Below, piece after piece: positions 47,429 through 56,847 of a DNA stretch of 64,000 nt. Origin of the DNA: Methylobacteriaceae bacterium. Its GTDB lineage: Bacteria; Pseudomonadota; Alphaproteobacteria; Rhizobiales; Beijerinckiaceae. A program made the translations under genes and the position numbers. The stretch spans positions 10,779 through 74,778 of the forward strand of contig JACKJE010000017.1 of the NCBI GenBank assembly GCA_020638135.1, given 5' to 3'. Every line of letters starts with the position of its first letter. The first letter of the stretch is position 1. Below the pieces are notes generated by a model, which was not told where the DNA came from, did no database searches, and worked only from the letters and a program-made list of their open reading frames with translations.

Positions 47429-48232
47429 ATCCTCGAGCGGTATGCCGGAGGCGCGCGCGGCCCAGCGCTCGCCGGGCCTGATGGGCGCAGCCAGGGTCAA
47501 TGTTCCCGTCGAGACGATCTCGTCGGCGGCCAATGGCGGATTGGCCGGATCAGCGGCCAGCAGGTCCACGATGTGGCGCAGAGCGTGAAGCGGACTCCCG
47601 AGAACGAGGGCGCCGCCGCCGCGATGCGCCAGATCGCCGTTACAGCTCAACTCGACCTCAAACCGGGCGAGTTCACGCGACCATTGCTGCGCGCGCGGTG
47701 CGAACGCGGATCGTTCGCCGACATACAATGCCCCGTGCAGCGAATTCGCAGCGACACAGTCAGGCGCGGCGAATGCCCAGCCGGGATAGATCGACTGGAC
47801 GATCTCGAAGCCTAGCGCGACCCAGCCGATGCAATTGCAAAGCTGGGCCTCCGACATGCCTGCCGCGGGGGAGGCAGAGAGGCCGAACACGATCTCCGGC
47901 TCGATGCGGGGCTCTGCGAAATCCTGCGCCGCTGCGACGCTCGCGTCAGACAAATTGCTCGTCGTACCGCTCGTTACATAACCCCAGATCGGCGACTCCA
48001 CGCCGAACGCTTTCCACATGTTGCGGTTGGTGAACCCGATCTTTCGACCGACGATCCTCTCGCCTCGGGCTTCGAAGGCGGATCGCAGCCGGGGCGTGAC
48101 CCCGTAGGCTTGCGCAAGCGACAAGCCTCGCACGCGCGAGGAGAATGTCGCGATCTGCGATCGCGAGTTCAGCGCGGCGAGGGCCTCGCTCGCGATCGCC
48201 TCCAGTTCGGATGTTTCGGCGCCGACCGTCAT
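47408..48232 (-). CDS. FAH-family 2-keto-4-pentenoate hydratase-like protein (second copy)
   Basis: 274 residues. IVGRKIGFTNRNMWKAFGV (the GRKIGxT strand) and RIEPEIVFGL (ExE metal site) place it in the MhpD/DmpH branch of the FAH fold. It is only distantly similar to the copy at 887-1693. The neighbourhood (psd, ABC exporter) is not catabolic, so its job is unclear. It starts 56 nt after psd on the same strand, at the position where pssA often follows psd in alphaproteobacteria. Confidence 0.8.
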   Translation of the reverse strand: MTVGAETSELEAIASEALAALNSRSQIATFSSRVRGLSLAQAYGVTPRLRSAFEARGERIVGRKIGFTNRNMWKAFGVESPIWGYVTSGTTSNLSDASVAAAQDFAEPRIEPEIVFGLSASPAAGMSEAQLCNCIGWVALGFEIVQSIYPGWAFAAPDCVAANSLHGALYVGERSAFAPRAQQWSRELARFEVELSCNGDLAHRGGGALVLGSPLHALRHIVDLLAADPANPPLAADEIVSTGTLTLAAPIRPGERWAARASGIPLEDIAIQIA

Positions 48233-48288
48233 CCGGGAATTTTACCCGAGGCCGCGCTCGCCGCAATCGAACCGCCCGCCTCCGATCG

Positions 48289-48984
48289 TCATCCAGCCTT
48301 GAAGGATGTCGCCTGCACCGTCGCAAAATCCGCAATCGGCGTTTCGCCGGCGACCGTTTTCGTGCCGAGCGCGACGAGCGGCGTCGCGCCCGCGGGCATG
48401 TAGACGTCGACGCGCGAGCCGAAACGGATGAGGCCGAAGCGCTGGCCGACCGCGAGCGTCTCGGTTTCCTTCGAGAAACAGACGATGCGGCGGGCGATCA
48501 GGCCGGCGATCTGCACCACGCCGAAATTGCCACGCGGCGTTTCGAGAACCACGCCGTTGCGCTCGTTGTCCTCGCTCGCCTTGTCGAGATCGGCGTTGAC
48601 GAAGAGACCGGGCTTGTAGGCGATGCGCGCGATGCGGCCGGCGACTGGCGCGCGGTTCACGTGGCAGTCGAAGACCGACATGAAGATGGAGATGCGGTGC
48701 ATCGGCTCGGCGCCGAGGCCGAGTTCCGGCGGCGGCGCGAAATTGCCGATCGAGCAAACGTAGCCGTCGGCCGGCGCCACCACGAGGCCGTCGCGGTCGG
48801 GCGTGACGCGCACGGGATCGCGGAAAAAGTAGGCGCACCAGAGCGTCAACAACGCGCCGATCCAGCCGAGCGGCGGCCAGATCCAGTGCAGGACCAGCGA
48901 ACCAACGGCGAAAGCCGAAATGAAAACATAGCCTTCCGGATGGATCGGAACGATCTGGCGGCGGACGGATTCGTAGAGGGACAT
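48289..48984 (-). CDS. psd: Phosphatidylserine decarboxylase (short, archaeal/alphaproteobacterial type)
   Basis: 231 residues. [10 protein letters not shown] has the catalytic Asp73, [13 protein letters not shown] the His109, and [11 protein letters not shown] the self-cleavage site Gly189-Ser190 that generates the pyruvoyl cofactor. Two hydrophobic segments near the N terminus ([30 protein letters not shown]) anchor it. It turns phosphatidylserine into phosphatidylethanolamine. pssA is not adjacent in this window. Confidence 0.94.
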   Translation of the reverse strand: MSLYESVRRQIVPIHPEGYVFISAFAVGSLVLHWIWPPLGWIGALLTLWCAYFFRDPVRVTPDRDGLVVAPADGYVCSIGNFAPPPELGLGAEPMHRISIFMSVFDCHVNRAPVAGRIARIAYKPGLFVNADLDKASEDNERNGVVLETPRGNFGVVQIAGLIARRIVCFSKETETLAVGQRFGLIRFGSRVDVYMPAGATPLVALGTKTVAGETPIADFATVQATSFKAG

Positions 48985-49014
48985 GCGGGACCTTGAGCTC
49001 TTGTGCCGCCCTCG

Positions 49015-49118
49015 CCCTTCGAGACGCCGCCTGCCGGCGGCTCCTCAGGGTGAGGGCTGCTTCCGACCCAGACCTTCATCCTGAGGAGCGATCCGGAGGA
49101 TTGCGTCTCGAAGGATGG
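49015..49118. repeat. Intergenic two-module inverted repeat, copy 1
   Basis: Two modules in inverted relation: cccttcgagacgccgcc...ggctcctcagggtgag (49015-49050) and the reverse-complement form ccttcatcctgaggagcg...tgcgtctcgaaggatgg (49073-49118). Each has arms TTCGAGACGC and GCTCCTCAGG around a short variable centre. The same module pair recurs near 56.7 and 61.8 kb. Located between psd and the ABC exporter genes. Confidence 0.85.
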
Positions 49119-49187
49119 CCGGAAGCGCAAACCGAAGGCTTCAATAGCGAAACCAGGCGAATTTTTCCACCTCGCGCCCGGCGCTCG

Positions 49188-51086
49188 TCACGCCTCGATG
49201 TTCACCCGCACGCTTTGACCCTCCTCCTCGGCCGCCCGGCGCAACGCCTCCTCGGCGTCGTGCACCTCGCGCTGGCGGTTCCACATGCCGGCGTAGACGC
49301 GGCCGTGCTCCAGCAATTCCTCGTGGCGGCCGCGCTCGACGATGCGCCCCTGGTCGAGCACGATGATCTCGTCGGCGTTGACGACCGTCGACAGGCGGTG
49401 CGCGATCACCAATGACGTGCGCCCGCGCGACACGCGTTCGAGCGCGTCCTGGATCTCGCGTTCAGTAAAGGAGTCCAGCGCAGAGGTCGCCTCGTCGAGC
49501 ACGAGGATCGGCGGCGCCTTCAAAATGGTGCGGGCGAGCGCGACGCGCTGCTTCTCGCCGCCCGACAATTTCAGGCCGCGTTCGCCGACCTGGGCGTCGT
49601 AGCCGCCCGGCACGATGCCGATGAAGCGGTCGATCTGCGCCATGGCCGCAGCGTCGCGGATTTCGTCCATGCTGGCGTCCCAGCGGCCGTAGCGGATGTT
49701 GTAGCCGATCGAATCGTTGAACAGCACGGTGTCCTGCGGAACGATGCCGATGGCGCGACGCAGGCTCTCCTGCGTGACGAGCGAAATATCCTGCCCGTCG
49801 ATGGTCACGCGGCCGCATTGCGGCTCGTAGAAGCGGAAGATGAGGCGCGACAGCGTCGACTTGCCGGCGCCGGAGGGGCCGACGATGGCGACCGTCTTGC
49901 CGGCCGGCACCTCGAAGTCGACTCCTTTCAGAATCTCGCGCTGCGGATCGTAGCTGAAGAAGACGTTCTCGAAGCGGACAACGCCTTCGCTGACCACGAG
50001 CGGGCGCGCGCCCGGCCGGTCGGCGATCTCGGCCTTCTGCTCGAGGATGTGGAACATGGACTCGATGTCGATGACCGCCTGCCGCACCTCGCGATAGAAC
50101 ATGCCCATGAAGTTCAGGGGCTGGTAGAGCTGGATCATCATGGCGTTGATCAGCACGAAATCGCCGATCGTATTGCGCCCTTCCCGGATGCCGGCGACGC
50201 TCATGATCATCACGGCGGTCAGCCCGACGGTGAAGATCGCCGCCTGGCCGGCGTTGAGCACGGCAAGCGAGGTATAGCTCGCGACGCTGTTCTTCTCGTA
50301 GCGCGCCATCGCTGTGTCGTAGCGCGCCGCTTCGCGTTGCTCGGCGTTGAAATATTTGACCGTCTCGTAGTTGAGCAGGCTGTCGATCGCCTTGGTGTTG
50401 GCGTCGTTGTCGCTCTCGTTCATCGAGCGGCGGATGCCGATGCGCCAGTTGGTGGCGATGGTCGTGAACGCCATGTAGGCGACGATCATCAGGACCGTCG
50501 CCAGCGCGTAGCGCCAGTCGTACTGCACGAAAAACACGGCGAGGATCAGCGTGAATTCCAAGAGCGTCGGCAGGCCGGTCAGCGTGATCATGCGCACCAT
50601 CGTCTCGATGGCGGTGCGCCCGCGCTCGAGCACGCGCGTCAGCGCGCCGGTCTTGCGCTCGAGATGGTAGCGCAGCGAGAGTTCATGCATGTGCACGAAG
50701 ACGTCGTTGGCGAGGCGACGTACGGCGTTCATGGCGACGGCCGCGAACAGCGCGTCCCGCGCCTGGGTGAACCCGGCCATGGCGGCCCGCAGGACGCCGT
50801 AGACGATCGTCAGCGCGATCGGGCCGGCGAGCGCGGCGGGCAGGCCTTCGACGCGCGCGCCCTCTGAAGTCAGCGAATCCGTCGCCCATTTGAAGGAATA
50901 GGGCACGGCGATCGTGACCAGCTTGGCGACAACCAGCGCAGCAAAGGCGAGGAAAATCCGGGCCTTGAGGTCGAGGCGATCGCGCGGCCAGATGTAGGGC
51001 CACAGCCTGCGCCCGGTGGAGAGGAGCGTGGCGTCGGACTTGGGCTGGCCGGGCGCGGCGGCCGGCGGCGCTGAAAAATGTCGCAT
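49188..51086 (-). CDS. ATM1-type heavy-metal/thiol ABC exporter (permease fused to ATPase)
   Basis: 632 residues from ATG 51086. About six membrane helices in the first half (e.g. FLAFAALVVAKLVTIAVPYSF), then the ATPase: Walker A GPSGAGKST, signature LSGGEKQRVALAR, Walker B VLDEATSALD and IAHRLSTV. The 'NYETVKYFNAEQREAARYD' segment before the nucleotide-binding domain is typical of the Atm1/HMT1 family, which exports glutathione-linked or cysteine persulfide compounds for Fe-S and metal handling. The long N-terminal tail (about 25 residues) is unstructured. Confidence 0.93.
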   Translation of the reverse strand: MRHFSAPPAAAPGQPKSDATLLSTGRRLWPYIWPRDRLDLKARIFLAFAALVVAKLVTIAVPYSFKWATDSLTSEGARVEGLPAALAGPIALTIVYGVLRAAMAGFTQARDALFAAVAMNAVRRLANDVFVHMHELSLRYHLERKTGALTRVLERGRTAIETMVRMITLTGLPTLLEFTLILAVFFVQYDWRYALATVLMIVAYMAFTTIATNWRIGIRRSMNESDNDANTKAIDSLLNYETVKYFNAEQREAARYDTAMARYEKNSVASYTSLAVLNAGQAAIFTVGLTAVMIMSVAGIREGRNTIGDFVLINAMMIQLYQPLNFMGMFYREVRQAVIDIESMFHILEQKAEIADRPGARPLVVSEGVVRFENVFFSYDPQREILKGVDFEVPAGKTVAIVGPSGAGKSTLSRLIFRFYEPQCGRVTIDGQDISLVTQESLRRAIGIVPQDTVLFNDSIGYNIRYGRWDASMDEIRDAAAMAQIDRFIGIVPGGYDAQVGERGLKLSGGEKQRVALARTILKAPPILVLDEATSALDSFTEREIQDALERVSRGRTSLVIAHRLSTVVNADEIIVLDQGRIVERGRHEELLEHGRVYAGMWNRQREVHDAEEALRRAAEEEGQSVRVNIEA

Positions 51087-51255
51087 GGTCGAACCGGTTG
51101 AATTCGCGCCAGATATAAGCGCTGGCGGCGCAAATGGCACGGGGGCCGCCGGCATATGGGGCGCCCGCCCGACGCAAGGGCGATTGACTGGCGGCGCGCG
51201 GTGCGGAAAAAGGCGGGCTTTCGCGCGGCCTTGGCCGTCGTATCGAGGATTGACG

Positions 51256-51627
51256 ATGCTGAGAGCCACGTTTGCAGCGCTGGCGCTGATTGCCGCCGGC
51301 GCCCCGGCTTTCGCGGCCGAGCCTTACGGCGTCTGGCGGCGGCCGGAGGACGGCACGACCTTTTCCTTCTTCCGCTGCGGCGGCGGCCTGTGCGTGAAGG
51401 TGAAAGGCGTGACCGATCCGGCCGACCGCAAGTATATCGGCGCAATGGTCTTTTCGGGCGCGACCAAGACCGGCCCCAATGTCTGGGAAGGCCGTGTGAA
51501 GAATCTCGAGGACGGCGAGACTTACATGGGCAAGATCACGCTCAACGGCGCCAATACCGTGACGCTCGACGGCTGCGTGCTCGGCGGCGCGATCTGCAAG
51601 GGCGAAACCTGGACGCGCGCGCGCTGA
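51256..51627 (+). CDS. DUF2147 family exported protein
   Basis: 123 residues with a signal peptide (MLRATFAALALIAAGAPAFA). The DUF2147 core is seen: YGVWRRPEDGTTFSFFRCGGGLCVKVKG, GAMVFSGATKTGPNVWEGRVKN, GETYMGKITLNGANTVTLDGCVLGG. Members are periplasmic proteins of unknown function. Two cysteine pairs are present. It is divergent from the ATM1-type exporter, sharing a short upstream region. Confidence 0.85.
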   Translation: MLRATFAALALIAAGAPAFAAEPYGVWRRPEDGTTFSFFRCGGGLCVKVKGVTDPADRKYIGAMVFSGATKTGPNVWEGRVKNLEDGETYMGKITLNGANTVTLDGCVLGGAICKGETWTRAR

Positions 51628-51678
51628 TCGCCCCATCGCTCTGCTAGACTCGCCGAATCGGGCGACGGAGCGAGGCTG

Positions 51679-52272
51679 TTGTTGAACATTTGCGTCTATT
51701 GCGGCTCGGCGAATGGAACGGAGCCGCATTTCGTCACAGCCGCCGAAGAACTCGGCCGCCGCATCGGCACGGCCGGCCATGGCCTCGTCTATGGCGGCGG
51801 CGACAATGGGCTGATGGGCAAGGTGGCGCGCGCGACGCTGGCCGCCGGCGGACACGTCGTCGGCATCATCCCGGACTTTCTGAAGAAGCGCGAAAGCATG
51901 CTGCATGCGGCGCAGGAGCTGGTCGTCGTGCCCGACATGCATACGCGCAAGCGCATGATGTTCGAACGCGCCGACGCTTTCGTCGCCCTGCCCGGCGGCG
52001 TCGGCACGCTGGAGGAGCTCGTCGAGCAGCTCACCTGGGTGCAGCTCGGCCGGCACACCAAGCCCGTCGTAATCGCCGACATCGGCGGCTTCTGGCGTCC
52101 ACTGCTGTCGCTGTTCGCGCATATGCGCGCGAGCGGCTTCATCCGGCAGGAATTCGAATTGCGCTATCTCGTCGCCGAACGTGTCGCCGACGTGCTGCCG
52201 ATCATCGAGGCGGCGATCGCACGGCAGGATCGCGCCGGCGGGCGGGTCGAGACGATCGATCCGAGGTTGTAG
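51679..52272 (+). CDS. LOG family protein (cytokinin riboside 5'-monophosphate phosphoribohydrolase)
   Basis: About 197 residues, starting at TTG 51679 or 51682 with ggagcgagg upstream. Motifs GLVYGGGDNGLMG, the RKRMMFERADAFVALPGGVGTLEEL stretch (PGGxGTxxE) and WVQLGRHTKP are the canonical short LOG type. It hydrolyses nucleoside monophosphates to free base, such as cytokinins or purines. It converges with cimA. A longer, less typical LOG gene is at 35510-36365. Confidence 0.9.
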   Translation: MLNICVYCGSANGTEPHFVTAAEELGRRIGTAGHGLVYGGGDNGLMGKVARATLAAGGHVVGIIPDFLKKRESMLHAAQELVVVPDMHTRKRMMFERADAFVALPGGVGTLEELVEQLTWVQLGRHTKPVVIADIGGFWRPLLSLFAHMRASGFIRQEFELRYLVAERVADVLPIIEAAIARQDRAGGRVETIDPRL

Positions 52273-52282
52273 GACCGGGAGC

Positions 52283-53875
52283 CTACGCCGCCCCCGAAAC
52301 CATCAGCTTGTAATTGATGGAATCCACCAGCGCCTGGAACGAGGCGTCGATGACGTTGGCGGAGACGCCGACCGTCGACCAGCGCTCGCCCTCCTTGTCG
52401 GCGCATTCGATCAGCACGCGGGTGACGGCATCCGTACCGCCCTGGAAGACGCGCACGCGATAGTCGACCAGCTCCACATCCTCGATGAATTTCTGGAAAC
52501 GGCCGAGATCCTTGCGCAGCGCGACGTCGAGCGCGTTGACCGGGCCATTGCCTTCCGCCGCCGAAATCAAGAGCTCGCCGTCGACGCGCACTTTCACGAT
52601 GGCTTCGGACGCCGTCACCATGTCGCCCCTGGCGTTGAAGCGGCGTTCGACGTTGACGCTATAGCGTTCGACATCGAAATAATCCGGCAATTGTCCGAGC
52701 ACGCGCTTGGCGAGCAGCAGGAAGGAGGCGTCGGCGCCCTCGTAGGCATAGCCCTGCGCTTCCTTGTCCTTGACCTCGTCGAGCAGGCGCGAAAGGCGCG
52801 GGTCGTTCTTGTCGAGCGTCACGCCGAGACGTTCGAGCTCCGACAGAATGTTCGACTTGCCGGCCTGATCGGACACGAGAACCTTGCGCGTATTGCCGAC
52901 CGAGTCGGGCGTCACGTGCTCGTAAGTGCGCGGGTCCTTCAGCACGGCGGAGGCGTGAATGCCGGCCTTGGTGGCGAAGGCGCTCGCGCCAACGTAAGGC
53001 GCGTGGCGGTTTGGCGCGCGGTTCAGGAGCTCGTCGAAAGCGTGGCTCGCCTTGGTGAGATGCGTCAGCTTTTCCGGCGTCACGCCGATCTCGAATTTTT
53101 GTGCAAATTCGGGCTTCAGCAGCAGGGTCGGAATGATCGAGGTGAGGTTCGCGTTGCCGCAGCGCTCGCCGAGGCCGTTGAGCGTGCCCTGCACCTGACG
53201 CGCGCCGGCGCGCACGGCGGCGAGCGAATTGGCGACGGCGTTTTCCGTATCGTTATGCGCGTGGATGCCGACGTGATCGCCGGGAATATGCTTCAGCACT
53301 TCGCCGACGATCGCCTCGATCTCGTGCGGCAGCGTGCCGCCGTTGGTGTCACACAGCACGACCCAGCGCGCGCCATTCTCGTAGGCGGTTTTCGCGCAAG
53401 CGATGGCGTAATCGGGATTGGCCTTGTAGCCATCGAAGAAATGCTCGCAATCGACGAGAGCCTCGCGGCCCTTGTCGATGGCGTAGCGCACGGAATCGGC
53501 GATGCCTTCGAGATTGTCATCAAGCGAACATTCGAGCGCGACGTGCACCTGATAGTCCCAGCTCTTCGCGACATAGACGATGGCGTCGGCGTCCGCCGCG
53601 ACGAGGCCGGCGATTCCGGGATCATTGGCGGCCGAGCGGCCCGCCCGCTTGGTCATGCCGAAAGCGGCGAATTTCGCCTTCACCTTCGGGCGCTTGCCGA
53701 AAAATTCGGTGTCGAGCGGATTGGCGCCGGGATAGCCGCCCTCGATGTAGTCGATCCCGAGATCGTCGAGCATTTTGGCGATCGCGCGCTTGTCCTCGAT
53801 CGAGAAATCGACGCCGGTCGTCTGCGCGCCGTCGCGCAGCGTCGTGTCGAACAGGGTCAGTCTTTCGCGGGCCAT
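52283..53875 (-). CDS. cimA: (R)-citramalate synthase
   Basis: 530 residues from ATG 53875. LTLFDTTLRDGAQTTGVDFSIEDK is the catalytic loop of the CimA/IPMS family; GGYPGANPLDTEFF marks the CimA branch, HAHNDTENAVANSLAAVRAGARQVQGT binds metal, and the LeuA-type regulatory domain fills the last ~150 residues (NVERRFNARGDMVTASEAIVKVRVDGELL). It condenses pyruvate and acetyl-CoA to citramalate for isoleucine synthesis. The start overlaps the stop of the GNAT gene by one base (TGATG). Confidence 0.94.
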   Translation of the reverse strand: MARERLTLFDTTLRDGAQTTGVDFSIEDKRAIAKMLDDLGIDYIEGGYPGANPLDTEFFGKRPKVKAKFAAFGMTKRAGRSAANDPGIAGLVAADADAIVYVAKSWDYQVHVALECSLDDNLEGIADSVRYAIDKGREALVDCEHFFDGYKANPDYAIACAKTAYENGARWVVLCDTNGGTLPHEIEAIVGEVLKHIPGDHVGIHAHNDTENAVANSLAAVRAGARQVQGTLNGLGERCGNANLTSIIPTLLLKPEFAQKFEIGVTPEKLTHLTKASHAFDELLNRAPNRHAPYVGASAFATKAGIHASAVLKDPRTYEHVTPDSVGNTRKVLVSDQAGKSNILSELERLGVTLDKNDPRLSRLLDEVKDKEAQGYAYEGADASFLLLAKRVLGQLPDYFDVERYSVNVERRFNARGDMVTASEAIVKVRVDGELLISAAEGNGPVNALDVALRKDLGRFQKFIEDVELVDYRVRVFQGGTDAVTRVLIECADKEGERWSTVGVSANVIDASFQALVDSINYKLMVSGAA

Positions 53876-54369
53876 CAGTGCGGCTTTCCTTGCGCGGCCG
53901 GCGGCGCCAGCTGCTTCTTCATCGTGGTGTTGGCGAACCATTCGCCGTTGAGCGAGACCGTATTGCGCTGGGTCGCGACATAGCCGCGGCCCTTGAAGAA
54001 ATCATGCGCGACATCGGAGGCGTCGGTCTCGATTTCCTTGAGGCCGCGCGCGGCCGCGAGCTTTTCGATGGCGTCGGCCAGCGCGGTCGCGACGCCTTCG
54101 CGCGCGTGATCGGGCGAGACGTAGAGCAGATCGAGCGAGCCGTTGGCGAAAGAGGCGAAGCCCGCGATCTCGCGGTCGCGCAGCGCGACGAGCGTGAGCG
54201 CGCTGGCCAGCCGTTGCGCGAAGGCGGCGAGATCGTCCGACGCCGCAGCCCAAGCGGCGCGCTGGTCGTCGGTGTAATCCTCCTCGGCGAGGATTTCGAC
54301 GCTGGCGCGAAACAGCCGCGCAAGCGCGGGCGCGTCGGCGGGGAGGAAGGGGCGGAGGGCGGTGGTCAT
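53875..54369 (-). CDS. GNAT family N-acetyltransferase
   Basis: 164 residues. MTTALRPFLPADAPALARLFRASVE opens the fold, EIAGFASFANGSLDLLYVSPDHAREGVATAL contains the acetyl-CoA binding loop (HAREGVA), and VAHDFFKGRGYVATQRN follows. The substrate is unknown; such proteins are often linked to stress or amino acid metabolism. It lies between cysS and cimA on the same strand. Confidence 0.88.
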   Translation of the reverse strand: MTTALRPFLPADAPALARLFRASVEILAEEDYTDDQRAAWAAASDDLAAFAQRLASALTLVALRDREIAGFASFANGSLDLLYVSPDHAREGVATALADAIEKLAAARGLKEIETDASDVAHDFFKGRGYVATQRNTVSLNGEWFANTTMKKQLAPPAAQGKPH

Positions 54370-54390
54370 GAGGCGCTCCTCCCCGGCAAC

Positions 54391-54520
54391 GTCATGCCCG
54401 CGCTTGTCGCGGGCGTCCACGCCAGCGTGAGCAGAGCATGCGGCCGAATAGCCGCGCGCCTTTGCCCGAAGCGATCCGAAGCGGCCCGGCGTGGATGGCC
54501 GGGACAAGCCCGGCCATGAC
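54391..54520. repeat. REP-like inverted pair between cysS and the GNAT gene
   Basis: gtcatgcccgcgcttgtcgc...gggcgtccac (54391-54420) and gtggatggccgggacaagcc...cggccatgac (54491-54520) are inverted versions of one template, each itself a near-perfect GC-rich palindrome. The 70 bp between holds another short stem (gcggccgaatagccgcgc). The pattern is common in genomes of this order. Confidence 0.8.
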
Positions 54521-54538
54521 GGAAAGTAAGACGCGCGC

Positions 54539-56029
54539 TCACCGCTTCACCTCCCACGTCGTCGTGCCGTCCTTGTTGTCCTTGAGCGCAATGCCCATGG
54601 CGAGCAGTTCGTCGCGGATGCGGTCGGACTCGGCCCAGTTCTTTGATTTGCGGGCTTCGAGGCGGGCGGCGATGAGGGACCCGATCCGCTGCGCGCCAGG
54701 AATTACTTCCGCTTCGACTTGATCACCTATTGAAAGTCGTTCGATTAATGCAGCTGCTTTGGCCTCTCGCCACCGCCTGTATTCTCGAATGTCGACTCCA
54801 AGAAGACGTAGACCGGCGTCGATCGAACGGCTGTCCTTCATTTCGTGCAGACTTTTCACCGCGAGCGGTGTGTTCAGATCATCAACCAACGCCTCTAACA
54901 CATTGCCAGGAATTCTCTGTTCCGCTGGCTCGCCAATTTGATCGCTCCAACGACGCAAATTTGCCTCTGCCTCTTCGAGAGCCCGCACAGTGAAATCAAG
55001 TGGCTGCCGATAATCCGTCTTCAGCATCGCGAGACGCAGCACTTCGCCCGGCCATTTGCGACCGCCAAACTTCTCCGTGTGCAGCAACTCATTGATCGTC
55101 ACGAAATTGCCGAGGCTCTTGGACATTTTCTCGCCTTCGACCTGCAGGAAGCCGTTGTGCATCCACACGTTGGCCATGCGCTGCGATCCGAAGGCGCAGC
55201 AGGATTGGGCGATTTCGTTTTCGTGATGGGGAAAGACGAGATCGATGCCGCCGCCGTGAATGTCGAAGACGTTCTTCTGCGGATCGTCGCAGGCAAGGCC
55301 GCCGCCGAAGGGCGTCAGTAACTTGGCCATCGACATGGCCGAGCATTCGAGGTGCCAGCCCGGCCGCCCCAGTCCGCCGATGCCGCAGGGGCTCGGCCAG
55401 CCCGGCTCTTCCGGCGCCGATGGCTTCCACAGCACGAAATCCATGGGGTCGCGCTTGTAGGGGGCGACGTCGACGCGCGCGCCGGCGAGCATTTCGTCGA
55501 GCGAGCGGCGCGCGAGCGAGCCGTAGCGCGGCGCGCCGGGCAGAGCGTTCATCGCCGATGGCGAGAACAGGACATGGCCCTGCGCGACATAAGCGACGCC
55601 GCGCGCGACAAGGCGCTCCGTTATCTCCTTCATCTGCTCGATATGCGCGGTCGCATGCGGCTCGTCGTTCGGCGGAAGACAGCCGAGCGCGGCGACGTCC
55701 TCGTGAAACTGCCTTTCGGTCGCCGCCGTCACTTTCGCGATGGCGTCGTTGAGCGGCAAATCAGGGAAATCACGCAACGCGCGCGCGTTGATCTTGTCGT
55801 CGACGTCGGTGATGTTGCGGACGTAGGTGACGTGCTTTTCGCCATAGAGATGGCGAAGCAGCCGGTAGAGAACGTCGAAAACGATGACGGGCCGCGCGTT
55901 GCCGATATGCGCGTAGTCGTAGACGGTGGGCCCGCAGACATACATGCGCACATTACCGGCATCGATGGGGACAAAATCCTCCTTCGTGCGCGTCAGCGTA
56001 TTGTAGAGCCTGAGGCGGGGCGTCGGCAT
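54539..56029 (-). CDS. cysS: Cysteinyl-tRNA synthetase
   Basis: 496 residues. The N-terminal [17 protein letters not shown] is the HIGN class I signature, preceded by the zinc-site Cys in [12 protein letters not shown]. The KMSKSLGN signature and the [15 protein letters not shown] zinc-site region are present, then a C-terminal anticodon-binding domain. Length is as usual (~460-500). Intact, in contrast with the damaged block to the left. Confidence 0.97.
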   Translation of the reverse strand: MPTPRLRLYNTLTRTKEDFVPIDAGNVRMYVCGPTVYDYAHIGNARPVIVFDVLYRLLRHLYGEKHVTYVRNITDVDDKINARALRDFPDLPLNDAIAKVTAATERQFHEDVAALGCLPPNDEPHATAHIEQMKEITERLVARGVAYVAQGHVLFSPSAMNALPGAPRYGSLARRSLDEMLAGARVDVAPYKRDPMDFVLWKPSAPEEPGWPSPCGIGGLGRPGWHLECSAMSMAKLLTPFGGGLACDDPQKNVFDIHGGGIDLVFPHHENEIAQSCCAFGSQRMANVWMHNGFLQVEGEKMSKSLGNFVTINELLHTEKFGGRKWPGEVLRLAMLKTDYRQPLDFTVRALEEAEANLRRWSDQIGEPAEQRIPGNVLEALVDDLNTPLAVKSLHEMKDSRSIDAGLRLLGVDIREYRRWREAKAAALIERLSIGDQVEAEVIPGAQRIGSLIAARLEARKSKNWAESDRIRDELLAMGIALKDNKDGTTTWEVKR

Positions 56030-56274
56030 AAAGGGTCCTTTGGCCTGCCGGCCGGACCATCCAAATCGCGTGAGGACATGACGGATCCAGCCAGCGGTTG
56101 GGCTAGCGGATAATAATGCTCCGGCAGATGCGGGCGGCGGTCGTCATGGGCTGGACCATGAGGGCAAGACGCGGCCCGCGTCAAGTGCGCGCAAGTCCTC
56201 GTTCTTAACCGTTTGGAAACCGCTCTTGCCGAATATCGGACAGCCTGCGGACCCATTCGTATCGAGCCCTAGTG

Positions 56275-56643
56275 ATGACCTTCGTCGAGTTCGAGCATCG
56301 CGTTCTTCCCCGGATCATTCTGCCGCTGATGGCCGGCCTCGTGCTGGCGGCGCTTGCCGGGCGCGGACAGGTCCAGGCCGCCCAGCGCAATTCCTTCGTC
56401 ATCAACGACAACGAGGGCTATGGCATCACGGAATGCCTGACCAACGGCACGGCCTGCGGCCGCGTCGTCGCGGACGCCTGGTGCGAGGCGCATGGCTATG
56501 GCCAGTCGGTGGCCTTCGGCCGCGCCGACGACGTGACCGGCGTTGTCCGGCCCGACGCCGAAAGGCCTGAAGACAAGGCGAAGCTCCAGACGATCGCCAA
56601 TCAGGTGCGCCCGAACTCGCTGATCGTCACCTGCGAGAACTGA
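56275..56643 (+). CDS. Exported protein of unknown function
   Basis: 122 residues with a signal peptide (TFVEFEHRVLPRIILPLMAGLVLAALAG..VQA). The mature part contains NDNEGYGITECLTNGTACGRVVADAWCEAHGYGQSVAFGRADD, a compact Cys-rich segment with four cysteines that I do not recognise as a named domain but which recurs in Hyphomicrobiales. GTG 56272 is an alternative start; ATG 56275 is preferred. Confidence 0.65.
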   Translation: MTFVEFEHRVLPRIILPLMAGLVLAALAGRGQVQAAQRNSFVINDNEGYGITECLTNGTACGRVVADAWCEAHGYGQSVAFGRADDVTGVVRPDAERPEDKAKLQTIANQVRPNSLIVTCEN

Positions 56644-56687
56644 GCCGTTTCGGCCTTCCCTCCGGTATTGGAAGCGTGAACTCGCAG

Positions 56688-56793
56688 CCCTCATGCTGAG
56701 GAGCCTGCGCAGCAGGCGTCTCGAAGCATGATCCAGCGTTTCGAGCCTCGTCCATCCTTCGAGACGCGCCTTTCAGGCGCTCCTCAGGATGAA
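56688..56793. repeat. Intergenic two-module inverted repeat, copy 2
   Basis: Module ccctcatgctgaggag...gcgtctcgaagcatg (56688-56731) followed by the inverted module tccatccttcgagacgcg...gcgctcctcaggatgaag (56751-56793). A partial third trace, catcaggatgaggg, follows near 56817. The arms are the same as in the copies near 49.0 and 61.8 kb, whereas the centres differ. Confidence 0.85.
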
Positions 56794-56847
56794 GGTCCGT
56801 GTCTTCGGCAAGGCTCATCAGGATGAGGGCTTCCGACGGCGCTCGCC

